Below, piece after piece: positions 50,080-59,265 of a DNA stretch of 64,000 nt. Both the position numbers and the translations under genes were made by a program. Origin of the DNA: Hyaloperonospora brassicae (lineage: Eukaryota; Oomycota; Peronosporomycetes; Peronosporales; Peronosporaceae); NCBI GenBank assembly GCA_947650285.1, contig CANTFL010000068.1:124001-188000 (forward strand), read 5' to 3'. Position 1 is the first letter of the stretch. Every line of letters starts with the position of its first letter. A model generated the notes under the pieces. That model was not told where the DNA came from, ran no database searches, and saw only the letters and a list, made by a program, of their open reading frames with translations.

Positions 50080-51211
50080 CAATGGCTGCATGTACTCATT
50101 GTGATCGCGAGCATGTGCAAATGCAATCGTAAAGTGTACATGCGTAAAACATTCTTCTTCTTTGATCATTTGGTGGAATGTTTTCTATCTACCGCATCTT
50201 GTGGTGCGTTTTTGTTTACGCATCTTGTGCTGCATGTTTATGTACTCATCTGTGTTGCATTTTTTCGTAATTAGCTGCTGCATTATTTTACCTTTTTTTA
50301 TATTTGCTCCCGCTTGATTAATAAAATCTCTGTCCTCTAAGTACCGCCATGCCTTGCGGTACTCAGTCTGGTAGCGAATGATGATGTCAGTACCATTAGT
50401 AATCACACCGGGGTCTACTTTTGCTCCTCGGGTAGCGAGTGGTATTCTTCGACTACGGTCGATCGCTCGGCCACTGCTTGTATCACTCCGAAGAGGGATG
50501 AACGGTTTTTTCATCATGAAAAAAGAGAAAAAAGTGGTGCAGCTTCATTGGAGAGCTTTGCACGTGTCTTGGGGCCGAGTACGCGACAGAGTGATTATTG
50601 TATACGAGAGCGCCATGACATGCTTGCTTGTTTGCAACGAATCAGTACGTACTCATGCACAACTCACCACGCTACAGTGTTGAACCCTTTGGCTCGGACT
50701 TACGGACGAAGCTTCGCATTTACTGCACAATATGTGAGGCGACAAAAGTAGTCACTTCTTGCACATTCCACGACCGATACGAGCACCTACTAACGTACAG
50801 ACCATGGTCTTGACATCCGAAGTCAATCACCATGAACGCATGGCGCAGTTGCAAGACTTTGAGCCCTAAAACACCCAGAGAAAATAAGTAGAGCGAAAGC
50901 ACTGTCCTGTGTACGGTGAAGATGAGTGGACAACGATTTGCACCACATGGTGATTTTATTCAACGCGTCCCGCGTATCCATCCGTGTGGCACTGGAAGAT
51001 GATGACCCGAGCATGCAGAGCAGCGCTTTGTCCGTATGCCACAAGCTTTCTGCGGTCGATGGAGTCGTGTCTCCCGCTGTCACAACCAGTTCTTCTCTGT
51101 CTATCATTGAGGCTAAGTGTCTATCATTGAGGCTAAGCGAGACGCGCTATCACTTCGTACTCGACACTCGACCTTGCATTTGCCGTTGCGTTTGCGCCTT
51201 TCGGCTTGACG
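50080..51211. other. Interval upstream of the lipase gene
   Basis: Holds a 110-codon minus-strand frame (50185-50517, beginning MMKKPFIPLRSDTSSGRAID, strongly basic C-terminus) without recognisable domain, overlapped by a forward frame at 50378-50683. Neither is supported as a gene. The part from 50800 on is GC-richer and is the presumed 5' flank and promoter of the lipase. Confidence 0.4.
51101..51140 (+). repeat. Tandem 20-bp duplication in the lipase 5' flank
   Basis: CTATCATTGAGGCTAAGTGT is followed at once by CTATCATTGAGGCTAAGCGA (18 of 20 identical), 72 bp before the lipase start codon. It may be a duplicated regulatory or initiator site, or neutral slippage. Confidence 0.75.
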
Positions 51212-52687
51212 ATGTCCGTGCTATTCCTTCGTGCCGCCTTCGTGCTCCTCATCACAGCAATGTCGCTAGTCGATACACGAGCGACGAATTCGTACCCGAT
51301 CGTGCTCGTCAATGGGTTTTCCGGCTGGGGTCGTGACGAGTTTTCGGGTTTCCGGTACTGGGGTGGCAATCAAGGAGATTTCCAGGATGAGCTCACGGCT
51401 CGAGGGTATACGGTCTATACTGCTGCAGTCGGCCCCTTTTCAAGCAACTGGGATCGGGCGTGCGAGCTGTACGCTATTATCAAAGGCGGGCGCGTCGACT
51501 ATGGCAAGCAACACTCAGCGACGCACAAGCACCTTCGCTTTGGACGCAACTACACGGGCCTCTACACAAAGTGGGGCAAAGTCAACTCGGATGGCTCGGT
51601 CAACAAGGTCCACCTCATCGGACACAGTATGGGTGGCCAGACAATACGAATGTTGGCTCAGATGCTCGCGCATGGTACCACCGGTGCACCCGTCGAGGAA
51701 GATCCGTCGTCGCATCCGTTGTTCGCTGGTGGGAAGAGCTGGGTGCACTCGATAACGACTATTTCAGCGCCAAACCAAGGCACGACCCTCGCCGACGGCT
51801 TCTCTGTCATTGGCGACCAAGTCAAAGACCTGCTTGCAGGTGTATATGGCATAATCGGGATCCTTGGAATCAAGGTCGAGATGTTCTATGACGTCAAAAT
51901 GGATCAATGGGGGATTTCAAGTAAACAGCCAGACGAGACGCTGCAAGCGTACCTCGACCGCATCTTTTCCAGCACGATCTTTGATCCGGGCTTTCAAGAC
52001 GCTTGTCTCTGGAGTTTGTCCACTCGTGGTGCGAAAGAAGAAGCGACGTGGGTGAAGACGCTTAGTGACGTGTACTACTACAGCTACACCACTGTGGCCA
52101 CGTTCGGTGCGCGAGACTATCTCTTTCGCAAAATCGCGCTGCCTCGTCTGCTGACTGTGATGCTGATCCTCAAACCATTATCAGTCTTTCTTGGTGGGCG
52201 GTATGCGCCTGACAGTATGGACCTCTCTACGAAGTGGCAGCCGAATGATGGTCTCGTAAACTCGATTTCGATGGCCTCCGACGGTGTCGGGAGTGTCACT
52301 ACGTTCACCGATGCCGATGCGTCTCAACTGGGCACGTGGAATGTGATGCCGCAACTGAATCGACTTGACCATCTTGGCATTATTGGCAACACGATACACT
52401 CGGAGGTGTCGGATGTGTACGAGAGACATGCTGCACTGTTGGCATCTCTGCCGACTACCTCTACTGTCCGTCGACTGCAAAATGACTCGATCGGAGCGGC
52501 TGTAAAACTCAACGCGGCCATTCGAAAGCTATCTGCAGCAACAGCAAGCGTAGAGACCAAGAGCGATCTGGAAGGTTTGTGCAAGAGTCCTAAGAACACA
52601 TACACCCAGAACTACTGCACCAAGATGCTAGAGTACATGCCTACGCGTCACCTACGAGGATATCAGGCAACTGTTCCACATGAATGA
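51212..52687 (+). CDS. Secreted triacylglycerol lipase, Staphylococcus/Bacillus type
   Basis: Intact 491-residue alpha/beta-hydrolase without visible intron. It would hydrolyse ester bonds of triacylglycerols outside the cell. The first ATG in frame is at 51212, and residues 1-24 (MSVLFLRAAFVLLITAMSLV...RA) look like a signal peptide. The mature start YPIVLVNGFSGWG is the family's N-terminal strand. The nucleophile is Ser139 in HLIGHSMGGQ, the acid Asp346 in PNDGLVN and the base His387 in DHLGIIG. The family's zinc site also appears complete: Asp81 (NWDRA), His101, His107 (with RFGR after it) and Asp231 (DQWG), with the same spacing from Asp81 to the two histidines (20 and 6) as in Bacillus lipase L1. 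A C-terminal tail of about 75 residues follows the domain. It is convergent with the GST gene, 85 bp away. Family structure is known; substrate and activity here are inferred. Confidence 0.9.
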   Translation: MSVLFLRAAFVLLITAMSLVDTRATNSYPIVLVNGFSGWGRDEFSGFRYWGGNQGDFQDELTARGYTVYTAAVGPFSSNWDRACELYAIIKGGRVDYGKQHSATHKHLRFGRNYTGLYTKWGKVNSDGSVNKVHLIGHSMGGQTIRMLAQMLAHGTTGAPVEEDPSSHPLFAGGKSWVHSITTISAPNQGTTLADGFSVIGDQVKDLLAGVYGIIGILGIKVEMFYDVKMDQWGISSKQPDETLQAYLDRIFSSTIFDPGFQDACLWSLSTRGAKEEATWVKTLSDVYYYSYTTVATFGARDYLFRKIALPRLLTVMLILKPLSVFLGGRYAPDSMDLSTKWQPNDGLVNSISMASDGVGSVTTFTDADASQLGTWNVMPQLNRLDHLGIIGNTIHSEVSDVYERHAALLASLPTTSTVRRLQNDSIGAAVKLNAAIRKLSAATASVETKSDLEGLCKSPKNTYTQNYCTKMLEYMPTRHLRGYQATVPHE

Positions 52688-52772
52688 AGGTGTGTCATTG
52701 CTTCCACTAGCGTGTCCAAGTGACTTGACGAGTGGACGTAGAGCCCTACTAGGCGCGGTAGAGTTTACCTAA
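52688..52772. other. Convergent intergenic gap
   Basis: 85 bp between the lipase stop and the GST stop. On the minus strand it still encodes LGKLYRA directly after the GST stop codon, which resembles a continuation of the GST C-terminus. Confidence 0.5.
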
Positions 52773-53482
52773 CTACAGGTACAATCCGTTGAGCTGCAAG
52801 CCACATCGTACTGCGTACGCAAAGTTTGTAAAGAGAGGAAAGTCGCACAGGTACGGCACGTTGGGGTCCACGAGATACTGATGGCCATCCAGAGACGACT
52901 CCCACAGTCTCAATTCGCACTCGACCGGCGCCCACTTCGCATTCACAACTGCGATATCGCGTTTCTCATGTGGAAATCGCAGCAAGTAGACGACCAAATC
53001 GCCCACGACGGACAAGATCTTGCTCGATTCATGCAAACGGGGCTGCGACACGGCGAACAGAGCTGGGGACCGTGGCATACAAGGTGCCTCGTCGTACGCC
53101 TTCTCCAGGCACGCCAAGATCGCGTCAGATCCGAACACGGTTGTACGACCCTGCGACATGCTGACCGTCGGAATCGCAACGTGTCCGACATTGCTGTCTC
53201 GTCGACATTGCTCGGACCTTCACGTGTCACTGTCGTTGTTGACCTTGTTGCAGTTGCATCGATTGTTTGTTCAGCTGTTCGCTCCTCCTCGGCCTGTTGT
53301 CGTGTCGGCTCAACTGGCTCGACGAGGACCGGGATCCACATGCGCGGAATCAGCGCGCGAAAGAACGGCGTCTTGAGCACACCACTCGAGAAGCTGATAC
53401 AGACACTACGGTTGGGCAGTCGCTTCTCTTTGGGGGCAATCAAAATGCGCCAAGCTGCACGAGAGAGACACACATATGACAA
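52773..53482 (-). CDS. Glutathione S-transferase-like protein, one intron, C-terminally truncated
   Basis: Two exons, 53482-53244 and 53160-52773, joined across an 83-nt GT-AG intron, give 208 codons in one frame. The N-terminal thioredoxin fold reads AWRILIAPKEKRLP and then SFSSGVLKTPFFRALIPRMW. Pro51 in IPVLVEP is the expected cis-proline. The glutathione gamma-glutamyl site, normally E-S-x-A-I, is GSDAI (90-94), so the acidic residue is lost. The helical domain contains ELRLWESSLDGHQYLVDPN and then FPLFTNFAYAVRCGLQLNG. Residues 57-80 are an unusual Gln/Glu/Thr-rich insertion beside the exon junction. The frame stops at TAG 52775-52773, after which LGKLYRA still resembles family sequence, so 30-50 residues are probably missing. 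It may be a recent pseudogene or a divergent, truncated family member. Confidence 0.7.
53161..53243 (-). other. Predicted 83-nt intron of the GST-like gene
   Basis: Begins GTCAAC and ends GACGGTCAG on the minus strand. Removing it joins the two reading frames exactly (split codon AG+C) and brings the two halves of the thioredoxin domain together. Confidence 0.6.
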
Positions 53483-53721
53483 TAGGATACGTTTGTTCAG
53501 ACCGTGACACAGAGGACTGTCGGCCGTAACAGGACAAGCGCAGAGCCTTTCGTCGATGCACTACAAAAAAGAAAAAGAGGCGAAGTGGAGTAGTGGTATC
53601 GCACCTTGCGGACTGCCGGATCTCCACTAGACCACACGCTCGTGCGGCATCGGAGCCGACTGCATCATCCCCTGATTACCGGAGACCAAGTTGTTTGCTT
53701 GCGAAGCCGTCGCCATTACGT

Positions 53722-53756
53722 TGGGGACGGACGGACGGACAGACGGACGGACGGCC
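53722..53756. repeat. GGAC tetranucleotide microsatellite
   Basis: About eight copies of GGAC/AGAC, ending just before the left end of the Gypsy LTR at 53760. Confidence 0.85.
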
Positions 53757-53759
53757 AGC

Positions 53760-54202
53760 TTAAAATGGGGTTGCCCGTTATATGAATGTTACCATTTTGC
53801 GAATGGTAATAAAGAATAGTATGTTATATACTCGTGGAATAATGTCACCACACACAGTGATATTGCTTAGACGACCTTAAGGGTCTACTTATTTGTTGAT
53901 GTTGTGATTATATCATACCCACCAGTCGCTGCTAGACGCGCGCAACGGGTGGTGAATCGACGTTGTCATAGATTTGGTGATGCTAAAAAAATTAAATCAG
54001 GTCAAAACAAAGAACAAGAGATATTGGAACTAATTATGATCAATAGCAGTTTTTCTTTTGCTACGACCAAAGTCTTAATCTTATTCGTTTACCCTTCCTC
54101 TGTGCAGTGTATAGAGGAAACAGGGCACTGACCTTCACTCTTGTCAGTGAGAATTGACTCCGTACTGGTGTTCAAGAACGAAGTAACCAGCACCTCGTTA
54201 CA
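53760..54202 (+). repeat. LTR of Gypsy family 1, plus copy
   Basis: About 443 bp, homologous throughout to 59657-59266 (minus) and to the solo LTR 4901-5330. It ends CTCGTTACA at 54202. CCTGGTAACACTATGTAGTCC follows, the counterpart of the primer-binding site TGGTAGCACTTTGTAGTCC in the minus copy. The left boundary is accurate to a few bases. Confidence 0.75.
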
Positions 54203-54252
54203 CCTGGTAACACTATGTAGTCCGCCTAAGGTCCACTGGCGCATCGCCCAAC

Positions 54253-56040
54253 ATGACCATGTTGGACGATGTAGAAGACGATAGCTTTCACAAAACCCGG
54301 AAAGCTACTCCTAGTTGAGCGATGTCGAAAAGTGTGATCGGTCGAATGGGTTCGACCGTTGGCGAAAAAGTTTTCTGTGCCGTGTTGTCCTTAAGGGGCA
54401 TGAACCAGCAGCATTTCGTCATCAGCAACTTCTTGCAACGAGAACTTGGTGAGTTGCAAGCGCAGGTGACCTTTTTCCGGCAACAACATCACCAGCGGAC
54501 TGAAATGCTCAGACAGCAACAGTCTCAGTCCGCAGAGTCGACGCTTGAGCGACGACAGGAGACTCTTAGCTTAGAAATCTCTAAGTATCGGGGAATCGAG
54601 GAAGATCCCTGTTTCGATGAATCTTCGAGGTAGACGGTGCCATCAAGGCCCGTCATTTAGACGACAAGCTAATGCAAGTCGAATTTGCTGAGTCATTCCT
54701 GACAGGGGATGCCAGAAATTGGGCCCTGAACCTCAATTTGCACGATCCATATGTGTTTGGGTCGTCAAATATCACCAAGACCCTGCTCAGCAAATCATTT
54801 GATTCATCTAGGGTGGAATCAAGGACTTTATCAGAGCTCTTGGAAATGAAACAGGGTAACCGTAAATGTTCACGCTTACGCCCAGCACGCACGTTTCCTT
54901 GCAAGTTGCATGGTAGCGAACCCTGGGAGCGTCTTACTCACAATATGCATTCAAGGGCTTTCAGATGGTCTCGACAGGGATCACCTATTCCGCGGAGAGT
55001 TGCAGACAATTGCTGAAGCGATCTACGCTGTGTGGCAGTAAGACTTAAGTGCGAGACAGTCTCACACTACGCCGACCCCTAACGTCCACAGAGACGACTA
55101 GCGAATGGAGGTCCACTGACAAAATATATCTGTGTGGCCGAAGGCAAAAACCTCGCCCTTCCAAAGACAATCGATTGCTGAGATGCCATCGCTGTCATAA
55201 GTTGGGACACTACGCATAGGAATGCAATATTCCCCGCTCAGAACGTCGCTGGACTGAGCGAAATGACCGTCTACCAGCCAGGAGAGTTAGAGGACAAGGG
55301 TTCGGCGCTGTTGCAAAGCCGCGACAGCGATGCAGATAATCAAATAAAAATCGAAATCAGTATAAGCGGAGCGCATTACTGATTCAGCAACATAAATAAA
55401 AGTTCAAAACGCTTGCGAAAGTTGCTCTTGACACACAGCCATTAAGTAACTCTGCACCTGGTGATAAGACATATCTCGTCACCATGACATTATGGGTGCC
55501 ACAGGACTTGTCACTTCGCGCCTTCTTTACTGTGAAGCGTCGAACAATTTGTTCGTCTCCAGTTACAATAGTCTGGAAGGCTTAACTTTGTTGAACGAGA
55601 GACATTCTCCGACGAGGATGAAGGTTCGCGTAACGACACGCTAATCGATCACTGTAAAGAAATTTGTAGTCGGATCTACTACACGTTGGAAGACAAATGG
55701 CACGATAATGATTTCATAGAACTAGACCTGGATGACAAGTTCGACGTCATTTTCAAATTGTCTTGGCTGAGGAGGTAGAAATCAAGAGTAAGCTGATAGC
55801 ATCGATTCGTCAATATGCCTGCCAAATGTTCATCAGATGGCCATATGGTGGACGTCTTATAACGCCCACAAGCATGTAGGGGTTCTGCGAGTGAGTGCAA
55901 TCGCCTCACTTGTGGAACAGGCTTCAGTACGACAGTACAAGATCGCAGTGTAGATGCTCACTACACTGTAAAGAAAGCTCCTGGATACTGTGCAAGTGCA
56001 CAGACGGCACCAAAGGATCACCACTTGACGTCGTAAATAT
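54253..56040 (+). pseudogene. Gypsy family-1 gag-protease, broken
   Basis: Starts MTMLDDVEDDSF at 54253. Gag pieces are LQRELGELQAQVTFFRQQHH (54322-54633 frame) and AESFLTGDARNWALNLNLHD (54672-55016 frame), parallel to FIQNELVAEREKVALLHQQ and AQTHLTGRAKTWSLGLESSD in the other copy. The zinc-knuckle region (about 55180-55230) reads RCHRCHKLGHYA, then a stop and ECN. The protease spacer shows DLDDKFDVIFKLSWLRR near 55728-55778. The hairpin of the gag/protease junction is still partly present at 55357-55382. Many stops and shifts make it inactive. Confidence 0.7.
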
Positions 56041-56315
56041 ACTAAACCTAAATGAGAACTTTGTTTTATGATGCGATGTGAAAAACTTACCGACAAGGGG
56101 CAAGGTCAACGGGAAAAAGACGATGGGACACGTCTAACGGGTCAAGGCTTACGGGACAAGACTAAAAAAACCAAGAACATGCAAGAATATAAGAAGATAA
56201 TTTTTATTGCAAGCAGCGGCTGTAAAGCAAGATGCCACCGAAGTGGAAAGTAGGAATCATGTCACTCAGTCGAAATAGTGCTAAGTGCAAGGCAAGTCGT
56301 TAAACTAACGAGGGA
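56041..56315. other. Gap between Gypsy relic and SET fragment
   Basis: A 61-codon basic forward frame (56068-56253) with no motif. It may be the decayed upstream part of the SET gene. Confidence 0.3.
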
Positions 56316-56746
56316 ATGAGGGTGGAAAAGTTCGGATGCGACGGGTCCTGCGAGTTCACCGAATGCGCGAATGCCGTGGAAGCGCAACTCTGCGAAGAAG
56401 AAAGGTGCTTTGTGGGGGAGAGGATGTGCCAGTACCGATTTCGGACCTGCCGGCTGCAGCTCAGGGTCACGCTTCAAGGAATAGACGTGTTCACGGCGAG
56501 ACCCATTGACCCAGGAACCGTGGTGTGACAGAATTAGGGGTATACGTACTCGCCGCGAAGCGTGACGCCGCGTACACCTCCAAGCTGTTTGCGAGAGATG
56601 CAGGCAGACGGCATGTTTTTGTAAGCGCTGAGCAAGGGGGTTCGAAAGCCCGGTCCGTCGCCCACGCCTGCAACCCGAACACGAAATACGTCGATTTCGT
56701 GGACTCCGTAAGGTGTTCGTGTTGCTTGTGTTCCAAATGGAGGTAA
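56316..56746 (+). pseudogene. SET-domain methyltransferase fragment (pre-SET and SET start)
   Basis: Two overlapping forward frames together resemble a histone-lysine methyltransferase. The first (56316-56528) has a cysteine-rich pre-SET/AWS pattern, CDGSCEFTECANAVEAQLC then EEERC and CQYRF, followed by GIDVFTARPIDPGTVV, the usual start of the SET fold. A 1-base shift at 56525-56528 leads to the second frame, with TELGVYVLAAKRDAAYTSKL and then VAHACNPNTKYVDF. The SET cofactor motif is normally N-H-S-C-x-P-N; here the Asn and Ser are both Ala. The catalytic Tyr region and post-SET cysteines are missing, because the sequence is lost 30 bp before the inverted Gypsy copy. An overlapping minus-strand frame of 238 codons (56262-56978) is a shadow. 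Confidence 0.65.
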
Positions 56747-56781
56747 AAATAGGCGAGGAAAAAACCTGCGGACTAACAAGA

Positions 56782-58066
56782 CTAGTTGGTACTCGTCCAG
56801 GATTGAGATACATATCTATTAATCCGAGTCTTCTCATCGAGGACACTTTCGTCCATCGATGAGCTGCTGAGAACCCGTTCGTTGTCAGTAAATGCTGTGG
56901 CCGACCGAATATCGGCCACATACTCATCCTCTGTGACGAGTATGCAGATCTGCTTGACTTTGCCACTACGCAGATCACGCAAGAACCGTTTCGGTTCTAG
57001 CGTTGGCAAGTGAGATATCTCCGAAGTTAACTTCGGAGGCACAATCAGATCAAGCGTGTAAGCGCCTACGCTTGATCCGTCATTAACCAAGACGTTCAAA
57101 GTCTCGGTTTCGTCCTGGTAACTTGCTTCCACAGGTTGCTGAGGGCCTGATTCCTCAGCAAGCGACTCTTGAGGAATTCCTTCCTCAAGTACGTGGGGAC
57201 TTATTCCCTCGACGTCTTCTGACTGTGGCTGTGCAACCACAGTCAGGCACCGATCCTCTACGGTCGACTCTCCAGTCGACCTAGGATTTCCATGTTGCCC
57301 TTTGGAGGCAACAGGTTTCTTCTGTCTAAGATGCTGCCCGCTAGGCATGCATCCATGTCCCAGTCCACTCGACTTATTCGAGTGGTGGACCTTCGGCGCA
57401 GCCTGTACTTCTGTACAGCCGCCAAGAGCTTGCTCCACAGTGTAGTGATCAACTACACTGTGATCTTGTGCAGTCGTGCTAGCGACCGTACCGCAAGTGA
57501 GGCCATCGTACTCACTCGCAGAACATCCACACGCTTGTGGACGCTCCATGACGTTCATCAGATGGACATCTGATGATCAAGCAGCAGGCATCTTCACTGA
57601 TCGATGCTACCAGTTCACCCTTGGCTCGTACCTTCTGAGCCAAGGTAATCCCAGGATGACATCAAATTTGTCATCCAGATCTAGTACGATGAAGTCATCA
57701 TCGTACTGTTCGCCCTCTAACGCGTAGTGGATTCCTACTACACGTTTCTCAACGGTGATCGATGCGCCTGTTGCAAGGCCGCCGTCATCCTTGTGAGGGG
57801 AATGTCGCGCTCAACAAACTTGAGCCTACGACCCTATAGTGACTGGCGACGAAAAAAGTTGTTCGACGCCCCACAGTCTACTAGGGCACGAAGCGACAAA
57901 TCATTTGTCGCTTGCAACTTCAAGGTGATGAGCAAAACGTCATCACCAGGTGCAGAGACACACAATGATTGTGTATCTGGAGCAACTTTCGTCAAGAGAT
58001 TTGCAATTTCTCTTGAGGTTGCTGGATCAGTAGGGCGCTCCGCCCCTACTGACCCCGACCATTTTT
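56782..58066 (-). pseudogene. Gypsy family-1 protease and spacer, -1 frame relative to gag
   Basis: Aspartic protease that would cut the Gag-Pol polyprotein. It is entered from gag by a -1 shift at AAAAAAT (58067-58061) and reads WSGSVGAERPTDPATSREIA, then LKLQATNDLSLRALVDCGAS with the catalytic Asp in VDCGAS (57878). After SNNFFRRQSL there is an in-frame TAG, and near TRMTAAL a single-base loss moves the frame. The next frame carries TGASITVEKRVVGIHYALEG, then DDDFIVLDLDDKFDVILGLP, the second half of the retropepsin fold. The acidic, Ser-rich spacer frame runs 57558-56782. The two lesions make this copy inactive. Confidence 0.78.
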
Positions 58067-58067
58067 T
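58023..58067 (-). promoter_or_regulatory. -1 programmed ribosomal frameshift signal, gag/pro
   Basis: Slippery heptamer A AAA AAT at 58067-58061, in the correct phase for gag (TCA AAA AAT). An 8-nt spacer (GGTCGGGG) follows, and then a hairpin TCAGTAGGG(G)CG / CGCCCTACTGA with one bulged G and a 3-nt loop. The gag stop TAG (58048-58046) lies within the stem. Protease continues in the -1 frame exactly from the slip point. In the plus copy the outer stem TCAGTA...TACTGA (55357-55382) survives. Confidence 0.75.
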
Positions 58068-59221
58068 GATGATCCGTCTCGCTGTTGCGGCTTCGCAACA
58101 GCGCTGGACCCACGCCCATTGCCCTTTCTGGCGAATGGTCGTCCATTTCGCTCAGTACTATTTGGTACTGGACGTGGAGCACTACACTCGTATGCGTAGT
58201 GCCCTAACTTCTGACAGCGATTGCACCTCTGCAATCGCTTGTTGTTTGAAGAGCGAGGTCTCTCGCTCTCAACATAGCAGAGGTCCATTGGTTCTGGACC
58301 TCCGATCTCTTGTCGTCTTGGTTTACGATAAGAGTTTGAGCTAGCATGAGCCTGTCTCATGCTAAAGTCTTCCTGTTCCGCGGCTGATATCGCTTCTTCA
58401 AGCGTATTCAGCTCAAGGCGGAACAGGTGGCTCCTGACGGGCCCTTCTGCGAGCCCTTGCATAACACCGTGATCAACGTGTGTTCATGAACTGGGTTAGC
58501 AGTTGTACTACTCGCGAGGAGTCGTATATGTTGTGCGTAAGCGTGCACATCACGCTTACCCTGCTTGAGTTTCAGGAGCTCTGAACGAGCCCTGAACGAG
58601 CCCTGAACGAGCCCTGAACTCAGCCCGTGGCGGCTCAAACGTTTGTCTGAGCCGGGACTTGAAGTCATCTAGCGACCTAAACACATGTGGGTCGCTACTC
58701 TCGAGTCCCAGGGACCAAGTTTTGGCACGCCCTGTCAAGTGGGTCTGAGCAAATGTGAGTTTCATTTGCTCATCTTCGACGCGACGAGCCCTTAGGGCTC
58801 TGTCGAGTTCGACAAACCACAGTAACAAAGAGTCCTCCGGGACTCCACTGTACTTGTAGATGTCAACTTTCATGACCTCGGGACGACGCGCATGCGCCGT
58901 CCCGCCCACAGCAGCATGGTATTGCTGCTGTCTCAACAGCTCTGTCTTTTGAGCACCGAGTTCTCTCAACTGCTCGGCCTGTTGAGAGCCTTGCTGGTGA
59001 AGCAAGGCTACTTTCTCCCTTTCGGCGACAAGTTCATTTTGAATGAACTTGGCTATAGCCGCATTCTGTTGGTCTCTGTCTAGAGACTTTAACATGGCGC
59101 TGACGACGAGTTCGCCTACGGTAGAACTCATTCGTTCTACTGCATCCCATTCGATGTCACTCAAATGGGTAAACCCTTCACGCGTGGCGTGAAAGGTCTC
59201 TTCATCATCCAACATGTTCAT
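58046..59221 (-). pseudogene. Gypsy family-1 gag, nearly complete
   Basis: Capsid/nucleocapsid polyprotein. It starts MNMLDDEETFHATREGF at 59221, 44 nt after the LTR. A Gln/Glu-rich coiled-coil stretch (AEREKVALLHQQGSQQAEQL) is followed by the capsid part VDIYKYSGVPEDSLLLWFVE and AQTHLTGRAKTWSLGLESSD, then by LKLQGKR-like KLKQGKRDVHAYAQHIRLLA and FRLELNTLEEAISAAEQEDF. The zinc knuckle is CNRCQKLGHYAYEC (CX2CX4HX4C). The frame is broken twice: by an 11-bp tandem expansion at 58580-58618 and by a shift near 58455. It ends at TAG 58048-58046, just after the slippery heptamer. Confidence 0.82.
58580..58618. repeat. 11-bp tandem repeat inside gag
   Basis: CCTGAACGAGC in about three and a half copies. 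Two extra units add 22 bases and shift the gag frame by one. Confidence 0.8.
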
Positions 59222-59265
59222 GTTGGATGCTGTGGTCTTTGGAAGGACTACAAAGTGCTACCAGG

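Larger units (their letters stand above)
53760..56040 (+). mobile_element. Gypsy family-1 element, plus copy, truncated
   Basis: LTR, primer-binding region, gag and protease of a Ty3/Gypsy element. It ends in the spacer after protease, well before reverse transcriptase. It is heavily mutated compared with the minus copy at 56782-59657 and lies in inverted orientation to it. Confidence 0.75.

Noticed and set aside
50185..50517. 110-codon minus-strand frame between Copia LTR and lipase
   Set aside because: No recognisable domain and an overlapping open frame on the other strand; not strong enough to call a gene.
51212..52687. Bacterial contamination as source of the lipase
   Set aside because: It lies on the same contig as oomycete-type retroelements on both sides and beside an intron-containing gene; there is no Shine-Dalgarno or operon context.
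53161..53191. Single frameshift mutation as explanation for the GST frame change
   Set aside because: A clean GT-AG intron of typical oomycete length joins the two frames exactly, which is the simpler explanation; a frameshift cannot be fully excluded.
56635..56660. GGGTTCGAAAGCCC, similar to a tRNA B-box
   Set aside because: No A-box or cloverleaf around it, and it codes for part of the SET fragment.
56262..56978. 238-codon minus-strand frame
   Set aside because: It overlaps the cysteine-rich SET fragment on the plus strand and the Gypsy spacer, carries no motif, and is a shadow of these.
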